From Desulfobacterales bacterium (lineage in GTDB: Bacteria; Desulfobacterota; Desulfobacteria; Desulfobacterales; JAHEIW01), in the NCBI GenBank assembly GCA_030145015.1, contig JAQYWI010000135.1, positions 1 through 15,217 on the forward strand: 15,217 nucleotides of DNA, in the 5' to 3' direction. The position numbers were made by a program, and so were the translations under genes. The notes beneath the pieces were generated by a model. It was given only the letters and a program-made list of their open reading frames with translations, did no database searches and was not told where the DNA came from. Shown here in pieces: positions 7,306-13,917 of this stretch. Every line of letters starts with the position of its first letter. Position 1 is the stretch's first letter.

Positions 7306-8340
7306 TTAACCGAGTTCATCAACCAATTCCTTAAACCAGTCAATCTTCTCCAGCGGCGCAATTCCCGGCACCTCACAACCCGAGGCCAGAATATATCCAC
7401 TGTCGCGTGGTGCGCTATCAATACAATTGAGCATGGCTGCTTTCATCTGGTCTCTGCTGCCTGAAAAGAAAAGATTGGTATTCAGGTTGCCTATGAGAAC
7501 TGCCTTTCCGCGCGTGGCCTCCACCGCTTTTGCCAGATCCGTGGGCGCATCAATACTGATATTGGTCACGCCGGTATTGACTATATCTTCCAATATAGGA
7601 TCGGCATAACCACAAATGTGAAGCCCCAAGCCAACCTTCCTGGCCTTGAAGTGGTCAACAATCTGCTTGTGATAGGGGAAGACGAATTCTCGGTACATTT
7701 TGGGCGAAATCAGGCTGCAGGATGCCGGGGCCTCGGAATAACCGAGACCGACCCCCAATGAAATGACGGCTTCAGCAAAGCGAATAGACGCTTGCGTGCA
7801 GAATGGCATCAGCTCATGGACATAATCCGGATCTTTGATCGCATCCCTGATCAACTCGGTGGCTCCCCTGAGGCCGATGGCGATTGTCCAGGGGCCTGCG
7901 ATTACCGCTGATACAATCGCATCACCGATGATCTTTTTTGTCTCGGCCACGGCCTCTAAGTATGCGGGAAGGCGTCCATCCTTGGTGGGATCCGGAAGCT
8001 TGAGGCTGCTCAGTTTGCCTTTATCTTCAAGCGCAAATTTTGTGGAAATACAAAGGCTGTCTTCGGGAAATTTGAGCTCATTGCCAATGGCCTCGACGTC
8101 GGTGAGCAAATCCCACATCATCAGAAGAATATCCGGTTTATAACGCTCATATGCCGCAACCTGCGCCTTTACAAAAACTTTGGGATCCAATAAGAATTCC
8201 CTGATGGATGCACCGATGAGCTGGGTGTTGCACTGACCCGTGAAGAGATAAGCCGGGATCCGATCGATCTGAGGGTTCTCATTCGTAAACGTCTTCTTAA
8301 AAGCCGCCGAAATTCGCTTTGCCCCCGTAAATGCTTCCAT
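7306..8340 (-). CDS. UroD/MtaA-family protein, probable zinc-dependent methylcobamide methyltransferase
   Basis: 344 residues with the uroporphyrinogen decarboxylase TIM-barrel fold. The zinc site of MtaA/MtbA/CmuA methyltransferases, H-x-C plus a distant C, is visible: H241-I-C243-G and C322 (ASGC). These residues are not part of true HemE decarboxylases. The barrel also shows PWTIA (about 150-154), GYSEAPAS and the SPKMYREFVFPYHKQIV segment typical of the family. In characterised members the protein moves a methyl group between a corrinoid protein and a thiol such as coenzyme M, or acts in O-/N-/halo-demethylation. Its ATG (8340) directly abuts the DUF169 stop (8343-8341), with GGGAG just upstream, so the two are translationally coupled. 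No corrinoid protein or substrate-specific methyltransferase lies in the window, so the methyl donor and acceptor are unknown. Confidence 0.85.
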   Translation of the reverse strand: MEAFTGAKRISAAFKKTFTNENPQIDRIPAYLFTGQCNTQLIGASIREFLLDPKVFVKAQVAAYERYKPDILLMMWDLLTDVEAIGNELKFPEDSLCISTKFALEDKGKLSSLKLPDPTKDGRLPAYLEAVAETKKIIGDAIVSAVIAGPWTIAIGLRGATELIRDAIKDPDYVHELMPFCTQASIRFAEAVISLGVGLGYSEAPASCSLISPKMYREFVFPYHKQIVDHFKARKVGLGLHICGYADPILEDIVNTGVTNISIDAPTDLAKAVEATRGKAVLIGNLNTNLFFSGSRDQMKAAMLNCIDSAPRDSGYILASGCEVPGIAPLEKIDWFKELVDELG

Positions 8341-9123
8341 CTATAATTCTCCCTTCTCCTCCCAGATTTTCATCTGTTCCTGATAGGAGGGGGGAAATGC
8401 CGCCTGGAAATTAAAGAAACTGGTGATCGGATAGCGTACCCCCGCTTTATGGGTATTGGCCAATCCGTCCAAAACCGCATCTGTCTTTGAGGCCGGAATC
8501 ATAAAGGCCATTTCATAATCCTGGGTCATGCCGAAGACCCGGTCGCCGTTTCCGGGAACCACATAACGGCATTCATCCTTGTTTACCACCGTAATAATGG
8601 TTGCGCATCCCAGCCTTCCCATGGATGAGGATGAAACAGCGCCCCCTTCATTGTAGAGCGCCCCTTGAATAAGTCTCATAATTTGAGCCGGATTTCCATA
8701 GACCATCAACAGATCGGGCTCAAAAGCCGCACGGTTCAAAGGGGCGACCAGGATATGACTGTAAAGCCCGTGCTCAAAACGATCGATGAGGTCCTCTTCC
8801 TTTTTTCCGGTCTCCTTCGAAGCGGTGAACATTCCCGCGGCGATATTGCCCTCATTAAAAAAGTCGATATCTTTGAAAAAACCAAAGGGCGCAGCCCCCA
8901 AGGCGCACTGCATGTCCTCTTTACCCATCGCCACCGCCCAGCCTAATTTCCGGGCCATACCGATCCCCTGACAGATGGCGACCTTTTTCTTCATCTGCTG
9001 AAAGGGGCGACGCGTTTTTTCGGGTATTTCCGCTTCTGATTTCAGCATCTTAACGGCCAGCGGAAAGGTGAGCGGCCGGATGTAAGTATCTAATGCCTGT
9101 GCGACTGCTTTCAGATCTGTCAT
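8341..9123 (-). CDS. DUF169 family protein
   Basis: 260 residues of the DUF169 family. Recognisable features: an N-terminal PLAVKM segment, the KVAICQGIGMARKLGW block with C51, a second cysteine C73 in M-Q-C-A-L-G-A-A, the FKDIDFF and AAGMF segments, a central VAPL...PDLLMVYGNPAQIMRLIQ block, and the late QDYEMAFMIP motif. The family is cytoplasmic, common in anaerobes and methanogens, and has no firmly established activity. The conserved cysteine segment suggests a metal or cofactor site, but that is inference. GGAGG lies right before the ATG at 9123. The stop is flush with the start of the MtaA-like gene, arguing that the two proteins work together, perhaps as subunits of one methyl-transfer system. 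Confidence 0.88.
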   Translation of the reverse strand: MTDLKAVAQALDTYIRPLTFPLAVKMLKSEAEIPEKTRRPFQQMKKKVAICQGIGMARKLGWAVAMGKEDMQCALGAAPFGFFKDIDFFNEGNIAAGMFTASKETGKKEEDLIDRFEHGLYSHILVAPLNRAAFEPDLLMVYGNPAQIMRLIQGALYNEGGAVSSSSMGRLGCATIITVVNKDECRYVVPGNGDRVFGMTQDYEMAFMIPASKTDAVLDGLANTHKAGVRYPITSFFNFQAAFPPSYQEQMKIWEEKGEL

Positions 9124-9186
9124 TGCAACCTCCTTAATCCCTTAACAATTGACGATTGTATATTGTCTATTGAAAATTTATAGAAT

Positions 9187-10323
9187 CTAAGACAGCACCC
9201 AGCGGCCGATGATCACCTTCATAATATCGGAAGTGCCGGCTGAGGGCCCCAGAACAAACGAATCGCGCAATAGGCGCGTTACCGCATATTCTTCCATACA
9301 GCCGTAACCGCCGTGAATATCAACGGCCATTTTGGCGGCCTTCTGGGCGGCTTCACAGGTAAAGTATTTTGCCACGGCATATTCATTGCTCGACCGCTGA
9401 CCCTGGTCCTGCAGGGCGGCTGCCCGGTATGCCAGCAGACGACCGGCCTCCAGATCGATTTTCATCTCGGCCAGTTTGTTTTGGATCGCGGCTAAGGCGC
9501 TGATCGGTTTGCCATACAGAATTCTTTCACTGGCAAATTTTACAGACTCTTCCAGACAGGCGGTCTGCAACCCTAAAGCACAGCCGACCATACCGCCCCG
9601 GCCGACATCACCGATGGCCGCCATTGAAACCCGCAGGCCCTTACCTTCATCTCCGAGCAGCTGGCTCGGGGGAATCCGAAGATTCTCAAATGCCAGTTCA
9701 CCCGTATTGCATCCGCGCATACCAACTTTGTGCTCTTTGTGGGTTGCCTTCCACCCGTCCATGTCTTTGTCGATCGTAAAAGCACAAAATTGTTTGGGAT
9801 CATCCGCGGACTTTGTCAAAATGTTAATGGTGTCGGCTATATGGGAATTGGTGATAAAACATTTGCGGCCATTGACGATAAAATCATCGCCATCTTTCGT
9901 ATAAGACGTCCGGATGCCGGTGGGATCGGAGCCGCCGGTCGCCTCGGTCACCGCCGTTGTCGATAGTTTTTCACCCTTGGCCAACCCGGGTAGATACTTC
10001 TTTTTGAGTTCATCACTGCCGAATTTCACAATCGGCTCGATTCCCAGTGCAAAAACCTGCAGCATCATGGCGGTGGCCACCGAAATGCGGCTGATTTCCT
10101 CAAGGGCAATCATACGTGCCGTATAGCCCAGCCCCAGGCCGCCATATTCTTCCGGAATGGTCAGTGCCATCATTTCGGCTGCACCCAGGGCCTTGACGAC
10201 CGCATCGCTGACCTCGCCTGTTTTTTCCATCTCAGCCACGTGGGGCGCCACGCTGGTTTCCGCAAACTCACGGGCGGCTTTTCTGAACATTTCCTGTTCC
10301 TCGGTAAACGTAAAATCAATCAT
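9187..10323 (-). CDS. Acyl-CoA dehydrogenase family flavoprotein (canonical catalytic Glu absent)
   Basis: 378 residues, normal family length, with all three domains: N-terminal helical (MIDFTFTEEQEMFRKAAREF), the middle beta domain with the FAD/substrate motif TEATGGSDPTG (126-136) and FITNSH, and a C-terminal helical domain with DIHGGYGCMEEYAVTR (335-350) and LLRD. Family members oxidise acyl-CoA thioesters at the alpha-beta bond and pass electrons to ETF. Odd point: the catalytic base is normally the Glu of the EGT motif after the last helix; here it is S361-A362-G363-T364. The alternative Glu of isovaleryl-CoA/long-chain enzymes (before Arg in L-E-R) reads V240-G241-R242. So another residue must act, or the chemistry differs. 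GGAGGG precedes the ATG. It lies 42 bases after tetR in the same operon. Confidence 0.93.
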   Translation of the reverse strand: MIDFTFTEEQEMFRKAAREFAETSVAPHVAEMEKTGEVSDAVVKALGAAEMMALTIPEEYGGLGLGYTARMIALEEISRISVATAMMLQVFALGIEPIVKFGSDELKKKYLPGLAKGEKLSTTAVTEATGGSDPTGIRTSYTKDGDDFIVNGRKCFITNSHIADTINILTKSADDPKQFCAFTIDKDMDGWKATHKEHKVGMRGCNTGELAFENLRIPPSQLLGDEGKGLRVSMAAIGDVGRGGMVGCALGLQTACLEESVKFASERILYGKPISALAAIQNKLAEMKIDLEAGRLLAYRAAALQDQGQRSSNEYAVAKYFTCEAAQKAAKMAVDIHGGYGCMEEYAVTRLLRDSFVLGPSAGTSDIMKVIIGRWVLS

Positions 10324-10365
10324 GTTTAACCCTCCTTTCCTGCTTGTTTATTAAGTGTTTACATT

Positions 10366-10953
10366 TTATTTTTCCAGCTGTTCAAAATATTCGATAAGAG
10401 AATTGATAGACTTATCCAGATTTGTTTTAGATTTGTTCAGGCCATATGATAAAGAGGCCCCCAACATTCCGTTAAATAAAACTTCGGCGACGGCATCGGT
10501 GTCTATTTTCTTTCCGAATTCGCCGGATTCTTTTCCCTGGTCTAATAGCCTTTTGATCAGGCGTTTGAGTCCGATAAAGCCCTTTTCAATTTCTTTTGAT
10601 AAATGCGGACGTTGGTTATTGAGTTCAGTCGAAAGGGTAATAAAGACGCAGCCCCCTGGAAAATTTTTTGCATCTTTTAAGTAGCGGTCTTTATAATTGT
10701 TCAGAAGTGCGGTGATCTTTTCTGACGGATTTTCGATTTGATCCAGACCGGCAAGATTCTTTTCACGCCAGATTCGGCGGGCTTCATCGAGGACCTGAAA
10801 AAAAAGATCTTCTTTGCTTGAGAAATGGTTATAGAATCCGCCTTTGGAGGTGTCGGCCGCTTCTAAAATATCGTGAATGGACGTGCTCAGAAAGCCTTTT
10901 AAGGAGAAGAGTTTCAAGGACTCGTGGATAATTTTTCCTTTTAAATTCATCAT
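10366..10953 (-). CDS. TetR/AcrR family transcriptional regulator
   Basis: 195 residues. The N-terminal helix-turn-helix is clear: GFLSTSIHDILEAADTSKGG (20-39) then FYNHFSSKEDLF (40-51). The C-terminal domain contains NFPGGCVFITLSTEL with a single cysteine, C102, in the position-type seen in NemR/AcuR-like repressors where a Cys can sense electrophiles; sensing here is only a possibility. It opens an operon continuing with the acyl-CoA dehydrogenase, DUF169 and MtaA-like genes. A TetR-type palindrome overlaps its own start region (10983-10996), so it is most likely an autorepressor whose ligand is related to the operon's substrate, perhaps a CoA thioester. The reading frame opens with two adjacent ATG codons. 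Confidence 0.93.
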   Translation of the reverse strand: MMNLKGKIIHESLKLFSLKGFLSTSIHDILEAADTSKGGFYNHFSSKEDLFFQVLDEARRIWREKNLAGLDQIENPSEKITALLNNYKDRYLKDAKNFPGGCVFITLSTELNNQRPHLSKEIEKGFIGLKRLIKRLLDQGKESGEFGKKIDTDAVAEVLFNGMLGASLSYGLNKSKTNLDKSINSLIEYFEQLEK

Positions 10954-10982
10954 GCGGATCCTTAAAAATACGGGAAAGGGAC

Positions 10983-10996
10983 AGACCGGTCGGTCT
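10983..10996. promoter_or_regulatory. Probable TetR operator (palindrome)
   Basis: AGACCGGTCGGTCT: 6-bp arms AGACCG/CGGTCT with a 2-base centre, inside a GACCG-rich dyad typical of operators for TetR/AcrR repressors. It lies 30 bases before the tetR start codon and 5 bases downstream of the predicted -10, thus over the transcription start. Binding there would block RNA polymerase. Confidence 0.75.
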
Positions 10997-11001
10997 CGTT
11001 T

Positions 11002-11030
11002 TTTTTAATACGGTGCTCCCCCGCTGTCAA
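11002..11030 (-). promoter_or_regulatory. Sigma70-like promoter of the tetR-acyl-CoA dehydrogenase operon
   Basis: Minus strand: TTGACA (11030-11025), a 17-base spacer, then TAAAAA (11007-11002), four of six matches to TATAAT. The operator palindrome follows immediately. This would drive tetR and the genes behind it. Confidence 0.6.
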
Positions 11031-11110
11031 GGATAATTTTAACGTCTCGGAATTTCTGTAACATAGTGAAAGCATGCAGCCTTTAACGGTTCTGGTTTTA
11101 TGCCGCCTGC

Positions 11111-11338
11111 ATGGAATAATGGAATAGAGGAATGGTGGAATGTTGGGTTAGAAAATTAGAAGGACAGTGGCGTCTTGCCAAACTCTGAGCTTTTTAAAAC
11201 CTCGGTTGATGTTTTTTAGATCCATGATTGGTTTATCTTATGAATCATGATATTTCCAAATGCGATGCACTACAGACCCAATATAGCGCTAAAGCTTCAC
11301 TGCGTGCCCAGTATTCCATCTTTCCATCATTCCAATCG
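11111..11338. repeat. Imperfect inverted repeat of GGAAT-type units between the divergent regulators
   Basis: The left arm (about 11111-11146) is a run of TGGAATA/GGAATGG units. The right arm (about 11309-11338) is its inverted version, built of ATTCCAT/TTCCATC units. The best 28-base pairing matches at 21 positions by eye. The 160 or so bases between show no gene. It has the look of the short intergenic inverted elements scattered in Desulfobacterota genomes, without a transposase. The whole 10954-11407 gap holds only this, the tetR operator and promoter, and a weak AAAGG ribosome site before the LysR gene. Confidence 0.5.
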
Positions 11339-11407
11339 CACGACCTGGAGGCTCTCGACAGGTTGTAAGCTAAGCGAACTAAGTTAATTACAAAAGGTTA
11401 TAAACAA

Positions 11408-12313
11408 ATGAATCTCAACCAACTCAAGATTTTCTATTACGCCGCCAAGAACGGCAGCCTAAGTATCGCCGCGCAAGCGCTATTTATTACCCAGCCGGCG
11501 GTTACAAAAGGAATCCAGCGATTGCAGGAACACTATGAAATCAAATTTGTTGACTTTGTTGGGAAAAAGCTGGTCCTGACGGATGCCGGTGAAGTGCTTT
11601 ACCAGATTGCGGAAAAAATTTTTGAATTGGAAAATCAGGCCGAAGAAAGCATCCGCGATTTTCAACAGAGGAAAAGAGGGCATATCCGAATTCTATCGAG
11701 CGAGAGTTTCGGTGATTACTACCTTCCGCAGATCATCATCCCCTTTAACAAAGCGTATCCGCTCATCCGGGTTTCGATGAGCATTCTGCCCACGGAGCAG
11801 GTCGTGGAAAATACGGCCAGCCTGAATTGCGATCTGGGATTTATCTCTTACCCCATTGTGCATAAAAAGCTGGTCGTAAAAGAGGTACTGCAAGACAAAC
11901 TGGTCATCATCACACCACGCCATCATCCATTGGCACAAAAAAAACGCTTGACCCCCAAAGATCTGGCAGGACACCCGTTTATCATGCACGAAAAAGGGTC
12001 TGCTCCCCGGAAGGCCATTGAAGAATTTATTCGCAAAAGCCGTATTTCTGTAAAAATACCATTAGAGCTTTCCAGTAACAGGGCCATTAAACGCGCCGTG
12101 GAGGAGGGCATCGGGATTGCCCTTATTTCCAGAAAAGTCGCCAACGAAGAGATACGCGCCAAACGAATGCATGCGATTCATTTGGCCCACCCGGCAATGA
12201 AACGGAAATTTTTTCTGGTTCATCACAAAGACAAATACATGTCGGAATCTTTGCGACTATTAATGGACATGGTATATAGATGGACATCCCAGTATTCTAA
12301 AGAGCTTAAATAA
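11408..12313 (+). CDS. LysR family transcriptional regulator
   Basis: 301 residues, typical family length. The winged helix-turn-helix is at 1-60: MNLNQLKIFYYAAKNGSLSI, recognition helix AQALFITQPAVTKGIQRLQE (22-41), then KLVLTDAGEVLY in the wing. From about residue 91 comes the two-lobed effector-binding domain (GHIRILSSES; TPRHHPLAQKKRLTPKDLAG; AVEEGIGIALISRK), a CysB/CbbR-like arrangement. It is the only clear plus-strand gene and diverges from the tetR operon across 454 bases. LysR proteins usually act on a divergent neighbour, so the tetR-acyl-CoA dehydrogenase operon or the importer is a plausible target, but this is inference. A TTGTAA...TTACAA dyad (11363-11393) lies just before the gene and could be its own site. 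Ends 39 bases from the convergent partner gene. Confidence 0.94.
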   Translation: MNLNQLKIFYYAAKNGSLSIAAQALFITQPAVTKGIQRLQEHYEIKFVDFVGKKLVLTDAGEVLYQIAEKIFELENQAEESIRDFQQRKRGHIRILSSESFGDYYLPQIIIPFNKAYPLIRVSMSILPTEQVVENTASLNCDLGFISYPIVHKKLVVKEVLQDKLVIITPRHHPLAQKKRLTPKDLAGHPFIMHEKGSAPRKAIEEFIRKSRISVKIPLELSSNRAIKRAVEEGIGIALISRKVANEEIRAKRMHAIHLAHPAMKRKFFLVHHKDKYMSESLRLLMDMVYRWTSQYSKELK

Positions 12314-12352
12314 AGGCATCGCGAGTTAGGAAAATATTGGAAAGACCTATAT

Positions 12353-13024
12353 TTATAGCCCCAAGAGTTTTTTCGACAAACTATGCAGCTCAAGATTTGC
12401 CAGTGCAACCACTTTCTTCTTGACCGTCCGAGAGTAATACTCCTGTTCAGTTTTATTTAGAGGGAAACCTTCCAGCTTCTTCTTGAACAGTTCCTTCTGT
12501 TTTGGTGAAAAAACTTGTGACAGTGCGTGTTCCAGAGAAAATTCCACATATTTTTCTTTTCTCCGTCTGTCTTTTTCGGCCTTTTTCTCAAAATAAAGTT
12601 CAAACATTCTTTTCAAACGTTGTGGATCAAGTTCTGCATCATTACATTTTAGAGTTTGGTTATGAACCAAATAGTTCCTCCATGTCTTGACCATATCTTT
12701 ATCTTCTTTGGAAAGGTTTTTTTTGAGCTTGTTCCACCATGAGAACGATAGGTGATAAAGTGAGAACAGAGATCCGGACAAGAGCATCAATTGGTGAAAG
12801 TGGTCTCTCTGTTCTTTTCTCGTCAATTGCTGTTTGACTTGATCTGGTGTAAACTCATAATTTTCACCCGCCTTTGCAAGCAACACAGGAAAACCTTCCC
12901 AAAGCCGGGTATCATGGCTTTTAACTACCTCTGCCAGGGTTTCGTTGACATCCGGTTCTTCGCTTGTTTCAAACATTGGAAAACCGAGTTTCGATAAGTT
13001 GGTCAAAAGTTTTCTGTCAGTCAT
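12353..13024 (-). CDS. Uncharacterised partner of the nucleotidyltransferase (possible HEPN-like and HTH-like segments)
   Basis: 223 residues, very rich in Lys, Glu and Leu and predicted all-helical. The N-terminus reads LTNLSKLGFPMFETSEEPDV then NETLAEVVKSHDTRLWEGFP. A central helix contains R116-NYLV-H121, which matches the R-x4-H active-site pattern of HEPN ribonuclease toxins. The C-terminal block (about 163-223: EHALSQVFSPKQKELFKKKL, then PLNKTEQEYYSRTVKKKV, then ALANLELHSLSKKLL) looks like a helix-turn-helix of sigma-region-4 style. I recall similar proteins beside DUF6036-type nucleotidyltransferases but know of no assigned function. The ATG overlaps the last 8 bases of the nucleotidyltransferase gene, with GAAGGGG upstream, so the pair is coupled. 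It could be the DNA-binding antitoxin and autorepressor, or the toxin. The HEPN reading rests on a short motif. Confidence 0.75.
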   Translation of the reverse strand: MTDRKLLTNLSKLGFPMFETSEEPDVNETLAEVVKSHDTRLWEGFPVLLAKAGENYEFTPDQVKQQLTRKEQRDHFHQLMLLSGSLFSLYHLSFSWWNKLKKNLSKEDKDMVKTWRNYLVHNQTLKCNDAELDPQRLKRMFELYFEKKAEKDRRRKEKYVEFSLEHALSQVFSPKQKELFKKKLEGFPLNKTEQEYYSRTVKKKVVALANLELHSLSKKLLGL

Positions 13025-13604
13025 AAAGCCCCTTCTCTCGTAAAAATACCAAGAAATGATCGATATTGGGTCTTAATCGATATTCAGCTACGTCGTAACT
13101 AACCATTTCATTAAAATGGTGGATAAGTCTTTCTATATCAATTTCTTCACGTCGAGCCTCGGCCAACCTCAGGCAGTCTTCGAAATCAACGCTGGTTCCT
13201 CGCATCAACTTGCTTGATATCAAATCATAATCGTTCAAGATGCCAATATAAAGATGCGAAAATTCCATCAGGATGGAGTGCCTCCCCTCCTCAAGTGGGG
13301 AATCCAGCAGTTCCGTTGTGTGAATGCGGTTGCCACGAAAAATGTCGAACAGGAAATCCTCTCCATCTCGTTTCCATCCAGAGCCGGTGGCCTGTTTGTA
13401 GCCTAGCGCCTTTAATTGTTTCGTCAGGTAATCATACTCTCTCACCTTGGGTGACATGAAGTCGACATCTTTTGTCGAAGGTTTCACCCCGAGCAAAGTC
13501 ATGGCTGTACCACCACAGGCAATCAGGTGCACCTTACGTTTGAGGAAATGGTTCCACTCTCCCAGAATATCGAGAAGCCAGTTTTTATCTAATCTATATT
13601 CCAT
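13017..13604 (-). CDS. Nucleotidyltransferase-fold protein, DUF6036/AbiEii-like
   Basis: 195 residues. The nucleotidyltransferase core is visible: LIACGGTAMTLLGVKPSTKDVDF, with G31-G32, then the metal-binding pair D46-x-D48, and a likely third acidic residue in FLFDIF (D87). This is the arrangement of AbiEii/DUF6036-type proteins, whose characterised relatives transfer nucleotides to tRNA or proteins as type IV toxins. Other small nucleotidyltransferases are antitoxins (MNT) to HEPN toxins. It is first in a two-gene cassette. The start at 13604 lacks a good ribosome site because a perfect 20-bp palindrome occupies that spot, so translation may begin inefficiently or from structured RNA. An upstream promoter is covered by a repeat array, suggesting tight autoregulation. 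Cellular target unknown. Confidence 0.85.
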   Translation of the reverse strand: MEYRLDKNWLLDILGEWNHFLKRKVHLIACGGTAMTLLGVKPSTKDVDFMSPKVREYDYLTKQLKALGYKQATGSGWKRDGEDFLFDIFRGNRIHTTELLDSPLEEGRHSILMEFSHLYIGILNDYDLISSKLMRGTSVDFEDCLRLAEARREEIDIERLIHHFNEMVSYDVAEYRLRPNIDHFLVFLREKGLYD

Positions 13605-13669
13605 TTGTATTTATAAATACAAAAAATTGTATTAAAAAACGCAATAAATTGTCTTAATTTATACAAAAT
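13604..13669. repeat. Proximal array: three tandem 22-bp repeat units with dyad symmetry (probable operators)
   Basis: Units begin at 13604, 13626 and 13648, an exact 22-bp period. Each starts WTTGT and has CAA at unit positions 17-19. Unit 1 contains a perfect 20-bp palindrome, TTTGTATTTATAAATACAAA (13604-13623), whose edge is the first base of the nucleotidyltransferase start codon. Unit 3 is a degenerate dyad, ATTGTCT...ATACAAA. The array spans the -10 box, the expected transcription start and the leader, so a protein bound along it would shut the cassette off. This architecture fits cooperative autorepression. Confidence 0.75.
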
Positions 13670-13686
13670 AATTTGATAATTGTCAA
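13658..13686 (-). promoter_or_regulatory. Sigma70-type promoter of the nucleotidyltransferase cassette
   Basis: Minus strand: TTGACA (13686-13681), a 17-base spacer, TATAAA (13663-13658). This is near consensus and the best promoter in the window. The -10 lies inside repeat unit 3 and the start would fall near 13651, giving a leader of about 47 bases. Confidence 0.7.
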
Positions 13687-13851
13687 TAGACATGCTTAAT
13701 ATTTTGAGGGGCAATGTCTTTTGCCGATATTATCAGCCCCGAGAAAGATCACATCTGGACCGGTAGGGGCGATCCGTAAAATTATAAACTATACGAAGTC
13801 CTTCCACCTTCCTCAGCATCGAAAACTTGACTCTCTCTGCTATTAGATCGA

Positions 13852-13917
13852 TTTGTATTTATTTATACAAATTATTGTTAAAATATATACATATATTTGT
13901 ACTTAATAAACCAAATT
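13852..13917. repeat. Distal array: three more 22-bp units, diverged copy of the proximal array
   Basis: Units begin at 13852, 13874 and 13896, again with a 22-bp period. Unit 1 holds TTTGTATTTATTTATACAAA (13852-13871), identical to the proximal palindrome at 18 of 20 positions. Aligned without gaps over 64 bases, the two arrays match at 42. Starts of the arrays are 248 bases apart. No promoter as good as the proximal one is seen here. It could allow repressor-mediated looping to the proximal array, or mark a duplicated control region. Confidence 0.65.

Noticed and set aside
7306..8340. Calling this gene uroporphyrinogen decarboxylase (hemE)
   Set aside because: The H241-x-C243...C322 zinc site and the operon context point to the methyltransferase branch of the family, not to heme synthesis.
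13714..13779. 21-codon plus-strand ORF (starts MSFADIISPEKDH) with a GAGGGG ribosome site
   Set aside because: Too short to support as a gene, no recognisable family, no clear promoter; kept only as a note in the gap description.
13604..13917. CRISPR array suggested by regular short repeats
   Set aside because: Units are directly adjacent at 22 bp with no unique spacers, are AT-only dyads, and no cas gene is present.
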